Below, piece after piece: positions 33,169-42,219 of a stretch of 64,000 bases of DNA. Source of the DNA: SZUA-309 sp050185825 (lineage in GTDB: Bacteria; Pseudomonadota; Gammaproteobacteria; Pseudomonadales; Azotimanducaceae); contig JBFWZA010000004.1 in assembly GCA_050185825.1 (NCBI GenBank), positions 186,001 to 250,000 of the forward strand, given 5' to 3'. The notes under the pieces are model-generated. The model had not been told where the DNA came from. It worked only from the letters and a program-made list of their open reading frames with translations, and did not search any database. How positions within the stretch are numbered: position 1 is the first letter of the stretch; every line of letters starts with the position of its first letter. The position numbers and the translations under genes were made by a program.

Positions 33169-34479
33169 TTACGGAGCGTCGTCCCGGTAGATCACCCCCG
33201 CCTTCATCACGAAGCGCACCCGCCCGAACTCGGCCGGGTCGCTGAGCGGATCGCCGGGCACGGCGATGACGTCGGCGTACTTGCCCGGCGTCAGGCTGCC
33301 GAGCTCGTCGCTCCGCCCGAGGAGGTCGGCCGCGCTCACCGTGGCGCTGACGATCGCCGCCATGGCCGGCATGCCGGCCTCGATCATGTAGGTGAACTCC
33401 TTCCAGTTGTCTCCGTGAGGTGACACACCGGTGTCGGTGCCGAAAGCGATGGGCACGCCCGCCCTGTAGGCGCGGGCGAAGGTGTCCTGGATGAGCGGTC
33501 CGATGGCGGCCGCCTTGGGCCGCACCAGGTCCGAGAAGTAGCCGGGAATCTCCGCCTTCTCGGCCACGAAGCGGCCGGCGATGATGGTCGGCACGAAGTA
33601 GGTGCCCCGCGCCTTCATGAGCTTCATCACCTCGTCGCTCATGTAGGTGCCGTGCTCGATGGAGTCCACGCCGCCGAGCACCGCCCGGCGCATGCCTTCC
33701 GTGCCGTGGGCATGCGCCGCCACCTTGTAGCCGTAGTCCCGCGCCGCAGCAACGACGGCCTCCACCTCCTCGATGGTGAACTGCGGATTCTGGCCGCTGG
33801 CTGCCTGGGAGAGCACGCCGCCCGTGGCGGTGATCTTGATGAGGTCCGAGCCCTCCTTGTACCGCGCCCGCACCGCCTTGTAGGCGTCCTCCACGCCGTT
33901 GGCCACCCCGTCGATGGGGCCCGGGTCCCAGTCCAGGGCATTGTTTCTGCCGTTGCTCGGATCCGCATGCCCGCCCGTGGTGGCGATGGCCTTGCCGGCC
34001 GTGAAGATGCGCGGGCCCTCGATCCAGCCACCGTTGATGGCGTCACGCAGGGACAGGGCGATGCCGTCGTTCGTACCCAGATCCCGGACGGTGGTGAAGC
34101 CCGCCTGCAGGGTGCGCCGCGCATACACGACCGACCGGTAGGCGTAGTCCGCCGGGTTCTTCGTGAACCCTTCCACCTGCCGCTCGGGGCTCTGCTCGCT
34201 CGTCAGGTGCACGTGCATGTCGATCCAGCCCGGCATCACGGTGGCCGTGGTGAGATCCACGACCCGGTCGTCGCCGGTGGCGTCCCGGTAGCCCTGGACC
34301 ACCTCGGCGACCCGGCCGTTCTCGACGATGATGCTCCGCTCCGTGAGCACCCTGGCGTCCACCACGTCGATGAGCCGGCCGGCGTGGATGATGGTCCGCT
34401 CCGCCGCAGCCGTGCCGGCCAGCAGCCCGCCGAGCGCCAGCAGCACGCTGGCCTGCCAGTATCTGTTCCCGATCCCCAC
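33169..34479 (-). CDS. Secreted metal-dependent amidohydrolase
   Basis: This 436-residue protein starts at a GTG after GGAGGAAGG, with a signal peptide ending near LLAGTAAAE. Amidohydrolase metal-site features are IDMHVHL (HxH), IKITATGG with the carboxylated-Lys position, VAAHAHG, SIEHGTYMSD and FGTDTG with the catalytic Asp. C-terminal PGKYADVIAVPGDPL closes the composite beta domain. The family includes imidazolonepropionase-like and peptide-type (prolidase Sgx) hydrolases that act on amides and lactams outside the cytoplasm. It is divergent from the MoxR operon, convergent with the TPR gene. Confidence 0.9.
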   Translation of the reverse strand: MGIGNRYWQASVLLALGGLLAGTAAAERTIIHAGRLIDVVDARVLTERSIIVENGRVAEVVQGYRDATGDDRVVDLTTATVMPGWIDMHVHLTSEQSPERQVEGFTKNPADYAYRSVVYARRTLQAGFTTVRDLGTNDGIALSLRDAINGGWIEGPRIFTAGKAIATTGGHADPSNGRNNALDWDPGPIDGVANGVEDAYKAVRARYKEGSDLIKITATGGVLSQAASGQNPQFTIEEVEAVVAAARDYGYKVAAHAHGTEGMRRAVLGGVDSIEHGTYMSDEVMKLMKARGTYFVPTIIAGRFVAEKAEIPGYFSDLVRPKAAAIGPLIQDTFARAYRAGVPIAFGTDTGVSPHGDNWKEFTYMIEAGMPAMAAIVSATVSAADLLGRSDELGSLTPGKYADVIAVPGDPLSDPAEFGRVRFVMKAGVIYRDDAP

Positions 34480-34624
34480 AGCCCTTCCTCCTCGACGTCA
34501 GCCGCGGTTGGAATTGTCCCCGTGTTGCCTGCGGAGATCACCCCCCGGCCGGGCCCGGACCCTTGCTGGATATCATGGTGCGGTGCAGCGATAATGAGCC
34601 GTTTGCGCCCGGACACGGGCCGGA

Positions 34625-35626
34625 ATGGGGAAAAAACACTTGGCCGCACCCAAAACGAAGGCTGGAAAAGCCGCAAAATCGACCCAGAAAGAGAAGATCG
34701 ACAAGATCGTCGAGTCCGTGGAGACGCTGAAGGCGGACTTCGAGGACCACCGCTACATCTGCAGCGACCAGATCGCCACTGCCGTCTACCTGGCCTATCA
34801 CCTGCGCAAGCCCATTCTCATCGAGGGGCCGCCGGGGGTCGGCAAGACGGAGCTCGCCAAGACCACGGCCGAGATGTTCGAGCTGCCCCTGATCCGTCTG
34901 CAGTGTTACGAAGGTCTCGACGAAGCCAAGGCTATTTACGAGTGGAAGTACGGTAAGCAGCTCCTCTACACGCAGGTGCTCAAGGAGACACTGGACGAGG
35001 TGCTTCAGGGCGCCCGCGGCTTCGCCGAGTCCGTCAACCGCCTGCACGAGTTCGGCGACATCTTCTTCTCCGAGGAGTTTCTCGAGCCGCGACCGCTCCT
35101 GAAGGCGCTCAAGGAGGAGCAGGGCTGCGTGCTGCTCATCGACGAGGTGGACAAGTCCGACCACGAGTTCGAAAGCCTGCTGCTGGAGATGCTCTCCGAC
35201 TTCCAGGTGTCCATCCCCGAGATCGGCACCGTGAAGGCGGCCGCCGAGCCGCCCATCGTCTTCCTCACCAGCAACAACACCCGGGAGATCTCCGACGCGC
35301 TGAAGCGCCGCTGCCTGCACCTGTACATCCCGTTCCCGGACGTGGAGCTCGAGCAGCGCATCATTCACGCGCGGGTGCCCGAGATTCCGCCCAACCTGCA
35401 GAAGCAGCTGGTCAACTTCATCCAGCAGCTCAGGGACATGGATCTGAAGAAGGTGCCCGCCATCTCCGAGACCATCGACTGGGCACGCACCCTGGTGCTG
35501 CTGCATTCGGAACGGCTCGATCCGCAGCTGGTGCGCGACACCCTGAACGTGATCCTGAAGTTCCAGGAAGACATCGAGAACGTGGACGCGGAGATCACCA
35601 CACTGACTTCCAACGCGCTGAAGTAA
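34625..35626 (+). CDS. MoxR-family AAA+ ATPase
   Basis: This 333-residue protein opens with a Lys-rich tail (MGKKHLAAPKTKAGKAAKS). Walker A GPPGVGKTE is at about 68-76, Walker B is LLIDEVDKSD, and FLTSNNTREISDALKRRCL carries sensor 1 and an Arg-finger region. The C-terminal lid follows. MoxR ATPases work with VWA-domain partners to insert metals or remodel proteins. The partner is encoded 10 bases downstream, and an ABC importer follows that. The ATG is preceded only weakly by GGGGCC-like sequence; the frame supports this start. Confidence 0.92.
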   Translation: MGKKHLAAPKTKAGKAAKSTQKEKIDKIVESVETLKADFEDHRYICSDQIATAVYLAYHLRKPILIEGPPGVGKTELAKTTAEMFELPLIRLQCYEGLDEAKAIYEWKYGKQLLYTQVLKETLDEVLQGARGFAESVNRLHEFGDIFFSEEFLEPRPLLKALKEEQGCVLLIDEVDKSDHEFESLLLEMLSDFQVSIPEIGTVKAAAEPPIVFLTSNNTREISDALKRRCLHLYIPFPDVELEQRIIHARVPEIPPNLQKQLVNFIQQLRDMDLKKVPAISETIDWARTLVLLHSERLDPQLVRDTLNVILKFQEDIENVDAEITTLTSNALK

Positions 35627-35636
35627 CGCCTCCGGG

Positions 35637-37139
35637 ATGGATCGGACGCTCACCAACTTCATCCGCGCGCTGCGCAACTCCGAGGTCCGCATCTCCACTG
35701 CCGAGACCCTGGATGCGTTCAACGCGGTGGAGCTGGTGGGCTACGAGGACCGCGCCTTTCTGAAGCGCACCCTGTCGCTCGTGCTGCCGAAGACGGCGGA
35801 CGAGAAGCAGACCTTCGAGAACTGCTTCGATCAGTTCTTCTCCTTCGAGGACGTCCGCGGCGAGCGCCAGGCCCGCGGCACCGGCGAGGGAGACGATGAA
35901 TCCGCTGATGCGGATGAGGGTGGCGAGGGCGAAGGTGGCGGCGCCGGCGGCGAAGCCCAGCCGGGCGAGCGCACCGGCAAGGCCAAGTCGAAATCCAAGT
36001 CGAAGAAGAAGCGATCGGGCCTCGTAGAGGAAGCCGAGCCGGAGGAAGATCTGGGGCCCGGCGAGATGTCCGAAGCGGACTCCGAGCTCGGCCGGCTGCT
36101 CATGAGCAATTCCCGGGTCGAGCTGACCATGGCCATGGCCGCCGCCGGCGAAGCGGTGGACGTGCGCAGCATCCAGGTCTTCACCCAGAAGGGCCTTTAT
36201 ACGCGCAAGGTGATGGAGGAGATGGGCCTCGGCGGCCTGAACCGGGAGATCGGTGAGCTGAAGGAATCGCGGCGCATTCCGGAGCGCCGCCTCGGCCAGG
36301 AGCTCACCCGGCGCCGGGACTGGCTCCGGGAGCAGGTGCGCGACTACGTGGAGAAGCAGTTCCTGCTGCACGCCGACGCCACGGGCAAGCGCCTGCGCGA
36401 GGAGCTGCTCCGGAAGGTGAAGCTCTCCAACGTGGAGCACAGGAGCTTCCGGCTCATCCAGGAAATCGTCTACAAGATGGCGAAGAAGCTCGCCGCCCTG
36501 CACTCCCGGCGCAAGAAGGTCTTCAAACGCGGCGCGCTCAACGTGCCGCGCACGCTCAGGCACAACATGGCTTACGACGGTGCCATCTTCGACCTGCACT
36601 GGAAGTCCGTGAAGGTGGACCGGCCCAAGGTCTTCGCCATCTGCGACGTGTCCGGGTCCGTGGCCAACTATGCGCGCTTCATGCTCATGTTTCTCTACAG
36701 CCTGGAAGAGGTGATGCCGAAGGTTCGCTCCTTCGCCTTCTCCTCCGACCTGGCCGAGGTGACGGACCTCTTCGAGCGCAACCACATCGAGGATGCTATC
36801 TCCAAGACGCTCAGGGACTACAGCGGCGGCTCAACCGACTACGGCCAGGCGTTCGCCGACTTCAAGAAGCTGTGCCTCGACGACGTGGACAACCGCACCA
36901 CGATCATCATCCTAGGGGATGCGCGCAACAACTACGGGGATCCGCGCACGGACGTCCTGAAGGAGATGTACGATCGCTGCAAGCGGCTCATCTGGCTCAA
37001 CCCGGAGCCGCGCAACTCCTGGAACGTGGGCGACTCCGAGATGCGGAAGTACATGGCCTACTCGCACCAGGTGGACGAGTGCAATTCGCTCATGCACCTG
37101 GAGCGGGTGGTAGGCAACCTGCTGCGCACGGTGAGCTGA
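35637..37139 (+). CDS. VWA-domain CoxE-like protein, MoxR partner
   Basis: This 500-residue protein has an N-terminal helical part (TNFIRALRNSEVRISTAETLDAF). An acidic then basic low-complexity stretch follows at about 80-130 (repeated D/E/G, then KSKSKSKKKR), followed by a long helical region. A C-terminal VWA domain carries the MIDAS DVSGS at 337-341 (FAICDVSGSVANYARFM), then YSGGSTDYGQA and IILGDARNNYGDPR. CoxE-like proteins pair with MoxR in metalloenzyme maturation, for example for carbon monoxide dehydrogenase. No such enzyme is nearby. Three bases separate it from the substrate-binding protein gene, so it is in one operon with the transporter. Confidence 0.9.
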   Translation: MDRTLTNFIRALRNSEVRISTAETLDAFNAVELVGYEDRAFLKRTLSLVLPKTADEKQTFENCFDQFFSFEDVRGERQARGTGEGDDESADADEGGEGEGGGAGGEAQPGERTGKAKSKSKSKKKRSGLVEEAEPEEDLGPGEMSEADSELGRLLMSNSRVELTMAMAAAGEAVDVRSIQVFTQKGLYTRKVMEEMGLGGLNREIGELKESRRIPERRLGQELTRRRDWLREQVRDYVEKQFLLHADATGKRLREELLRKVKLSNVEHRSFRLIQEIVYKMAKKLAALHSRRKKVFKRGALNVPRTLRHNMAYDGAIFDLHWKSVKVDRPKVFAICDVSGSVANYARFMLMFLYSLEEVMPKVRSFAFSSDLAEVTDLFERNHIEDAISKTLRDYSGGSTDYGQAFADFKKLCLDDVDNRTTIIILGDARNNYGDPRTDVLKEMYDRCKRLIWLNPEPRNSWNVGDSEMRKYMAYSHQVDECNSLMHLERVVGNLLRTVS

Positions 37140-37142
37140 GCG

Positions 37143-38834
37143 ATGAGCACGGTCATCACCTCCGACGACAGCTTCACGAGCGCCGCCGGCCGCCAGCTCC
37201 TGATTTTCGCCGCCCTCGCCATCGGCGGCATCGCCCTGCTCATGCTCGGCCTGTCCTGGGCCTCCTCACGGACGGGCGCCGCCTCCGGCGGCAACAGCGC
37301 GGTGAATCCGGTCACCAACACCCTGACGGCATTCCTGCGCGAGGAGCCACCTCAGCTCGACAGCTCGAAGGCCACCGATCAGGTGAGCAGCATGGTCCTT
37401 GGCCACGTGCTGGAAGGCCTGCTGCGCTACGACGAGCACAATCAGGTGGCCGCCGGCGTGGCGGAACGCTGGGACATCCGCGCGGATGGAGCCACTTTCT
37501 GGTTGCGGCAGAGCGCCCGCTGGTCCGATGGCAAGCCAGTCACGGCCGACGACTTCGTCTTTTCCTGGCAGACGGCCCTCGATCCGGCCAACGCGTCGGA
37601 GTATGCGTTCATCCTCTATCCGGTGAAGAACGGCGAGGCGATCAACCAGGGCGAGCTGCCGGTGGAGGCGCTGGGCGCCGTGGCGGTGGACGACCACACC
37701 CTGGAGGTCACCTTCGAGCGCCCGCTCGCCTACTTCGACAAGCTGGCGACCTATTCCACCTACTACCCCATCCGCAGAGATTTCTATGCGTCGGTGAAGG
37801 GCGCCTACGGTGCGGACGCCAACAAGATCCTCTACAACGGACCGTTCTTGATATCCCGCTGGGTGCACGGGGCTTCGCTGAAGATGGAACGCAATCCGCA
37901 CTACTGGAACCCGCATCGAGCCAGGCTCGATACCATCGACTTCGCCTACATCACCTCCGACGCCAACGCCACGCTCAATCTCTTCAAGGACGACAAGATC
38001 GCCTACGCAACCCTGCTGGCGGAGAACCTGGACGACGCCATGGAGCAGCGCTGGCATATCGACCGGTTCATGGACGGCTCGGTCTTCTACATCGAGTTCA
38101 ATCACCGGGACGGCCGGCTCACGGCCAATCACCACCTGCGCAAGGCCATGCAGCTCGCCACCGACGCCGCCGAGCTCGTCTACAAGGTGACCAAGATGCC
38201 CGGCTATCTGCCAGGCGAATCCCTGTTCCCCGGGTGGCTGAAGGGCGTGCACGGCTTCTTCCGGGAGGAGTATCCGCCCAACTACCCGCGGATGGATCTG
38301 GAGCAGGCAAGGTGGCATCTGAACAAGGCGAAGCAGGAGCTGGGGGTGAAGGAGATTCCGCCGCTGGTGCTGCTCTCCGGTGACAACCCCATCTCCAACA
38401 TTCAGTCCGAGTACTACCAGCAGGTGTTCCGCAAGAATCTGGGGCTCACCCTCAAGATCGACAAGCAGATCTTCAAGCAGCGGCTCGCCAAGATGCTATC
38501 CGGCGACTTCGACCTGGTGCTCGCCGGCTGGGGTCCGGACTACGACGATCCGCTCACTTTCGGCGACCTGTTCGCGTCCTGGAATCTGAACAACCGGGGG
38601 CGCTACATCAATCCCGAGCTCGACCGCTGGGTTCGCGTGGCTCAGGACGAGCGGGACGTGCAGAAGCGGATGGACGCCTTCGGCGAGATCCAGCGGATCG
38701 TCATCGACGACGCGGTGATCCTGCCGGGCTACGAGCGCGGCATCACCTACGTCACCCATCCCCGGATGCAGGGCATGGTGCGCCGCGCGGTGGGACCGGA
38801 TCCCGACTTCACCAACGCCTGGATCGTGGAGTAA
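37143..38834 (+). CDS. Peptide ABC transporter substrate-binding protein (SBP family 5), membrane-anchored
   Basis: This 563-residue OppA/DppA-like protein is anchored by an N-terminal transmembrane helix (about 17-41, GRQLLIFAALAIGGIALLMLGLSWA) and lacks a lipobox. SBP5 features include LTAFLREEPPQLDSSKATDQVSSMVLGHVLEGLLRYD, VTADDFVFSWQTALDPANAS, YNGPFLISRWVHG and the late DFDLVLAGWGPDYDDPLTFGDLFASWN. It would bind oligopeptides in the periplasm. It is the first transporter gene, with four more following in strict order. Confidence 0.93.
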   Translation: MSTVITSDDSFTSAAGRQLLIFAALAIGGIALLMLGLSWASSRTGAASGGNSAVNPVTNTLTAFLREEPPQLDSSKATDQVSSMVLGHVLEGLLRYDEHNQVAAGVAERWDIRADGATFWLRQSARWSDGKPVTADDFVFSWQTALDPANASEYAFILYPVKNGEAINQGELPVEALGAVAVDDHTLEVTFERPLAYFDKLATYSTYYPIRRDFYASVKGAYGADANKILYNGPFLISRWVHGASLKMERNPHYWNPHRARLDTIDFAYITSDANATLNLFKDDKIAYATLLAENLDDAMEQRWHIDRFMDGSVFYIEFNHRDGRLTANHHLRKAMQLATDAAELVYKVTKMPGYLPGESLFPGWLKGVHGFFREEYPPNYPRMDLEQARWHLNKAKQELGVKEIPPLVLLSGDNPISNIQSEYYQQVFRKNLGLTLKIDKQIFKQRLAKMLSGDFDLVLAGWGPDYDDPLTFGDLFASWNLNNRGRYINPELDRWVRVAQDERDVQKRMDAFGEIQRIVIDDAVILPGYERGITYVTHPRMQGMVRRAVGPDPDFTNAWIVE

Positions 38835-38845
38835 CCGCACGGCTC

Positions 38846-39778
38846 ATGTGGCGCTACACGCTGACACGGCTGGTGCAAGGCGTCATCACGGTCTGGTTCA
38901 TCGCCACCGCCACATTCTTCGCCATGCACAACGTGCCGGGCGATCCGCTGCTCAACGACAAGAGCGTCACCGAGGACATCCGCGCCAATCTGGAAGCAAA
39001 ATACGGTCTCGATAAGCCGCTCATGGATCAGTACCTGATCTACATGGGCAACCTGACGCGCGGCGACTTCGGCATCTCCTTCACCCAGAAGAATCGGCTC
39101 GTCAACGACATCATTCGCGAGCACTTCCCGGTATCCGCCATCCTCGGCATCCTCGCCGTGGTCTTCGCCGGTCTCGGCGGGGTGCTCTGGGGCGCGCTCA
39201 CGGCCCTGTACCGCAACCGGATGCCGGACGTGATCATCATGTTCCTGGTGATTCTCGGAATCTCCGTGCCGAGCTTCGTGGTCGCCGCCCTCAGCCAGCT
39301 CAGCCTGGTGAAGCTGAACGACCTGCTCGGCTTCTCCGTGCTCCCGGTGGCCGGCTGGGGCGGTCTGTGGCACATGCTCGTCCCGGCCATGGTGCTCGGC
39401 CTCGGCACCATGGCCTACCTCACCCGGCTCATGCGCTCGTCCATGCTGGAGATCGTCAGCTCGGACTTCATCCGTACCGCCAAGGCCAAGGGGCTGCCGC
39501 CGACACGCATCTTCACCAGCCACCAGCTACGGAACGCCATCCTGCCGGTGATCACCGTCCTCGGACCCTCCATTGCCGCCATCACCACCGGCGGCTTCGT
39601 GGTGGAGCTGGTGTTCGCGATCCCCGGGCTCGGCCGCTACTTCGTTCAGGCGGTGCAGCAGCTCGACTACACCGTGATCATGGGCACCACGGTCTTCTAC
39701 GGCGCGTTCCTGGTGTTCATGGTGATCGTCGTCGACCTGCTCTACGGCTGGATCGATCCCCGGGTGCGGCTGGAGTAG
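38846..39778 (+). CDS. ABC transporter permease, OppB/DppB-like
   Basis: This 310-residue inner-membrane protein has six helices. N-terminal WRYTLTRLVQGVITVWFIATATFF and MHNVPGDPL match OppB/DppB; the coupling-helix motif with EAA loop is seen in YLTRLMRSSMLEIVSSDFIRTAKAKGLPPTRIFTSHQLRNAILP. The Gly after KAKG is at the conserved EAA position. It pairs with the next gene to form the translocation pore of the peptide importer. Confidence 0.95.
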   Translation: MWRYTLTRLVQGVITVWFIATATFFAMHNVPGDPLLNDKSVTEDIRANLEAKYGLDKPLMDQYLIYMGNLTRGDFGISFTQKNRLVNDIIREHFPVSAILGILAVVFAGLGGVLWGALTALYRNRMPDVIIMFLVILGISVPSFVVAALSQLSLVKLNDLLGFSVLPVAGWGGLWHMLVPAMVLGLGTMAYLTRLMRSSMLEIVSSDFIRTAKAKGLPPTRIFTSHQLRNAILPVITVLGPSIAAITTGGFVVELVFAIPGLGRYFVQAVQQLDYTVIMGTTVFYGAFLVFMVIVVDLLYGWIDPRVRLE

Positions 39779-39781
39779 CGC

Positions 39782-41152
39782 ATGGCCGAGATGCAGCTCA
39801 CACGGGCGGACTTCGAGCCCCTGCACGCGGACCACGAGATCGTGAGCCTCTCGCGGCCGTCGCTCTCCTACTGGCAGGACGCGTGGATCCGACTGAAGGC
39901 CAACACCCGGGCGCTGATCTCGCTCTATCTGGTGATCGGCCTGCTGACGTTCACCTTGATCGGTCCGCTGCTCTGGCAGGTGGACCCGGCCGCCCAGGAC
40001 GTGGACCAGATCAGCCTGCCGCCGGGTACCGACCGCCGGGCGGTCATCGTCCCGCCCTACGAGCCCTGGGATGGCCACTCCGTGCTGCCGCCAGGCGAAG
40101 GTCTGCATCTGGCGGAGACACCAACCAGCGAAGCCGTACGCCTCGCCTGGGATCCGGTTCCGGGTGCGGCGACCTACGCCGTCTACCGCAGCCGCTACCC
40201 CACGGGAGACGACCGGGCGCTCGGCCTGCCGCTGATGGACCTCTACGGCAATGCCAGCACCGCCTTCGAGGATCGGCTCGACCTGAGCCCCCGAACCTAC
40301 TACTACTCGCTCCTCGCCCACGACCCGGACGGCAACGAGCTCGACTTCCAGACGCTGGCCGTGAAGGTCGAGCGGGTGGTCACCGTGGAGGCGGCGCTGG
40401 AGCGCGGTCTGATAAGCTCACCGGAAGAGGTGCAGATCGGCGACGTGGTCCGGATGCCCCTGCACCCGCTGGGTACCGATTACCTGGGTCGCGACATGCT
40501 GGCCCGGCTCATGCACGGCGCGCGGGTATCGCTGTTCATCGGCATCGCCGCCCCGTTTCTCTACGTGCTGTTCGGGGTGGTCTACGGCAGCACCGCGGGT
40601 TTTATCGGCGGGCGCACGGACCAGCTCCTGATGCGGTTTGCCGACTTCGTGGTGGCCCTGCCCTTCCTGCTGTTCATGATTCTGTTCAAGATCGCGTTCG
40701 GCATCGGACCCGGCGAGTCCGGCGTGCTGCCCATGCTGGTGGCCCTGGTGCTGCTTTCCTGGCCGGCCACGTCGCGCCTGGTGCGCGGCCAGATTCTGCA
40801 GATCCGCCAGGAGGGCTACATCAGCGCGAGCCGCCTGCTGGGCGCGGCGAACGGCTACCTGGTGCTGCGCCACATGATTCCCAACACCATGGGCGTGATC
40901 CTGGTGACGCTCACCTTCGCCGTGCCGAGCGCCATCTTCACCGAGGCCTTTCTGTCGTTCATCGGCATGGGGGTCGCCCCGCCGACGCCGTCGTGGGGCA
41001 GCATGTGCAACGAGGGGATCAAGACCATGCTCACCACCCCGCACGAGCTCATCTTCCCGGCCCTGTTGATCAGCGTGACGGTGCTGGCGTTCAACCTGCT
41101 CGGGGACGGGCTGCGGGATGCGCTCGATGCCCGGATGAGGGCGACTGAGTGA
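39782..41152 (+). CDS. ABC transporter permease, OppC/DppC-like, with inserted FN3-like periplasmic domain
   Basis: This 456-residue protein compares with about 300 for OppC. The first helix is at 44-65, then comes an insertion up to about 220 before the family-typical HPLGTDYLGRDMLARL at 228-243. Within it, residues 112-200 read like a fibronectin type III domain: VRLAWDPVPGAATYAVYRS, then LSPRTYYYSLLAHDPDGNE, with the WDP and Tyr pattern. The C-terminal part has the usual helices and EAA loop (GYISASRLLGAANGYLVLRHMIPNTMG). The insertion would sit in the periplasm next to the binding protein. Confidence 0.92.
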   Translation: MAEMQLTRADFEPLHADHEIVSLSRPSLSYWQDAWIRLKANTRALISLYLVIGLLTFTLIGPLLWQVDPAAQDVDQISLPPGTDRRAVIVPPYEPWDGHSVLPPGEGLHLAETPTSEAVRLAWDPVPGAATYAVYRSRYPTGDDRALGLPLMDLYGNASTAFEDRLDLSPRTYYYSLLAHDPDGNELDFQTLAVKVERVVTVEAALERGLISSPEEVQIGDVVRMPLHPLGTDYLGRDMLARLMHGARVSLFIGIAAPFLYVLFGVVYGSTAGFIGGRTDQLLMRFADFVVALPFLLFMILFKIAFGIGPGESGVLPMLVALVLLSWPATSRLVRGQILQIRQEGYISASRLLGAANGYLVLRHMIPNTMGVILVTLTFAVPSAIFTEAFLSFIGMGVAPPTPSWGSMCNEGIKTMLTTPHELIFPALLISVTVLAFNLLGDGLRDALDARMRATE

Positions 41153-42219
41153 CCGGTCGCGAGGCACGGGCGGTGGGCGTTCCCGCGGAAACGCTTCTCG
41201 CCGTCGAGAACCTGGCGGTGGAGTTCGACACCTATGGCGGCGTGGTCAAGGCCGTGCGCGGGGTCAGCTTTTCCGTGGGTACCGGTGAAACCCTCGCCAT
41301 CGTCGGCGAGTCGGGCTGCGGCAAATCGGTGACCGTGCAGAGCGTCATGGGATTGACGCCCATGCCCCCCGGCCGGATAACCGGGGGCCGCGCCACCCTG
41401 CGCGGCGTGGACATCCTCGGCCGGAAGACCATCGGCGGCCGTGACATCCGCGGCCGCGAGATCGGCATGATCTTCCAGGACCCCATGACCTCGCTCAACC
41501 CCACCATGACCATCGGCGCCCAGATCGCCGAGCCGCTCATCGTCCATCGCGGCTACTCGAAGAAACAGGCGCTGGCCCGGGCGGTGGAGCTGCTGGACAT
41601 GAGCCGGATTCCGGAAGCGGCCAGGCGCGCGAAGCAGTATCCCTTCGAGTTTTCCGGCGGCATGCTGCAACGGGCCATGATCGCCATGGCCATCTCCTGC
41701 GAGCCCGCCATCCTGATCGCGGACGAGCCGACCACGGCACTCGATGTGACCATCCAGGCGCAGATCCTGGACCTGATGACGGACCTGCAGAAACAGACCG
41801 GAATGGCCATCGTGCTGATCACCCACGACCTGGGCGTGGTCGCGCGCATGGCCGATGAGGTGGCCGTGATGTATGCCGGTCAGATCGTCGAGCGCGGCAC
41901 CGTGGACGACGTCTTCTACCGATCGGCCCATCCTTACACCCTGGGGCTGAAGGCGGCCATGCCCACCAACGACCCGAACCGGCCCCACAAGCTCACACCC
42001 ATCGACGGCAGCCCGCCGGATCTCTTCCACCCACCGGACGGCTGCGCCTATTTCGCCCGCTGCCCCTATGCCATGAAGGTCTGCGAGCACAACGATCCCG
42101 ACGACTTCATGTTCAGCGAAGTCCACGGTGCGCGCTGCTGGCAGCACCACGAATCGGCGCCGAGCCGGGTTGCCGGGCTGTTCTATGCGGAGGGATCGGA
42201 GGCTCAAACGAATGAGTGA
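41149..42219 (+). CDS. Peptide ABC transporter ATP-binding protein, OppD/DppD-like
   Basis: This 356-residue ATPase starts at a GTG overlapping the permease stop (GTGA). Walker A is GESGCGKS, the Q-loop is MIFQDPM, the signature reads FSGGMLQRAMIA, Walker B is AILIADEPTTALD, and the switch His lies in ITHDLG. A C-terminal Cys-rich stretch (CAYFARCPYAMKVCEHNDP) is the Fe-S or oligopeptide-type extension seen in OppD/DppD. It overlaps the next ATPase gene by 8 bases. Confidence 0.96.
   Translation: MTGREARAVGVPAETLLAVENLAVEFDTYGGVVKAVRGVSFSVGTGETLAIVGESGCGKSVTVQSVMGLTPMPPGRITGGRATLRGVDILGRKTIGGRDIRGREIGMIFQDPMTSLNPTMTIGAQIAEPLIVHRGYSKKQALARAVELLDMSRIPEAARRAKQYPFEFSGGMLQRAMIAMAISCEPAILIADEPTTALDVTIQAQILDLMTDLQKQTGMAIVLITHDLGVVARMADEVAVMYAGQIVERGTVDDVFYRSAHPYTLGLKAAMPTNDPNRPHKLTPIDGSPPDLFHPPDGCAYFARCPYAMKVCEHNDPDDFMFSEVHGARCWQHHESAPSRVAGLFYAEGSEAQTNE

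Noticed and set aside
36872..38383. 503-codon plus-strand frame overlapping the VWA and substrate-binding protein genes
   Set aside because: Arg/Gly/His-rich out-of-frame reading of two clear genes.
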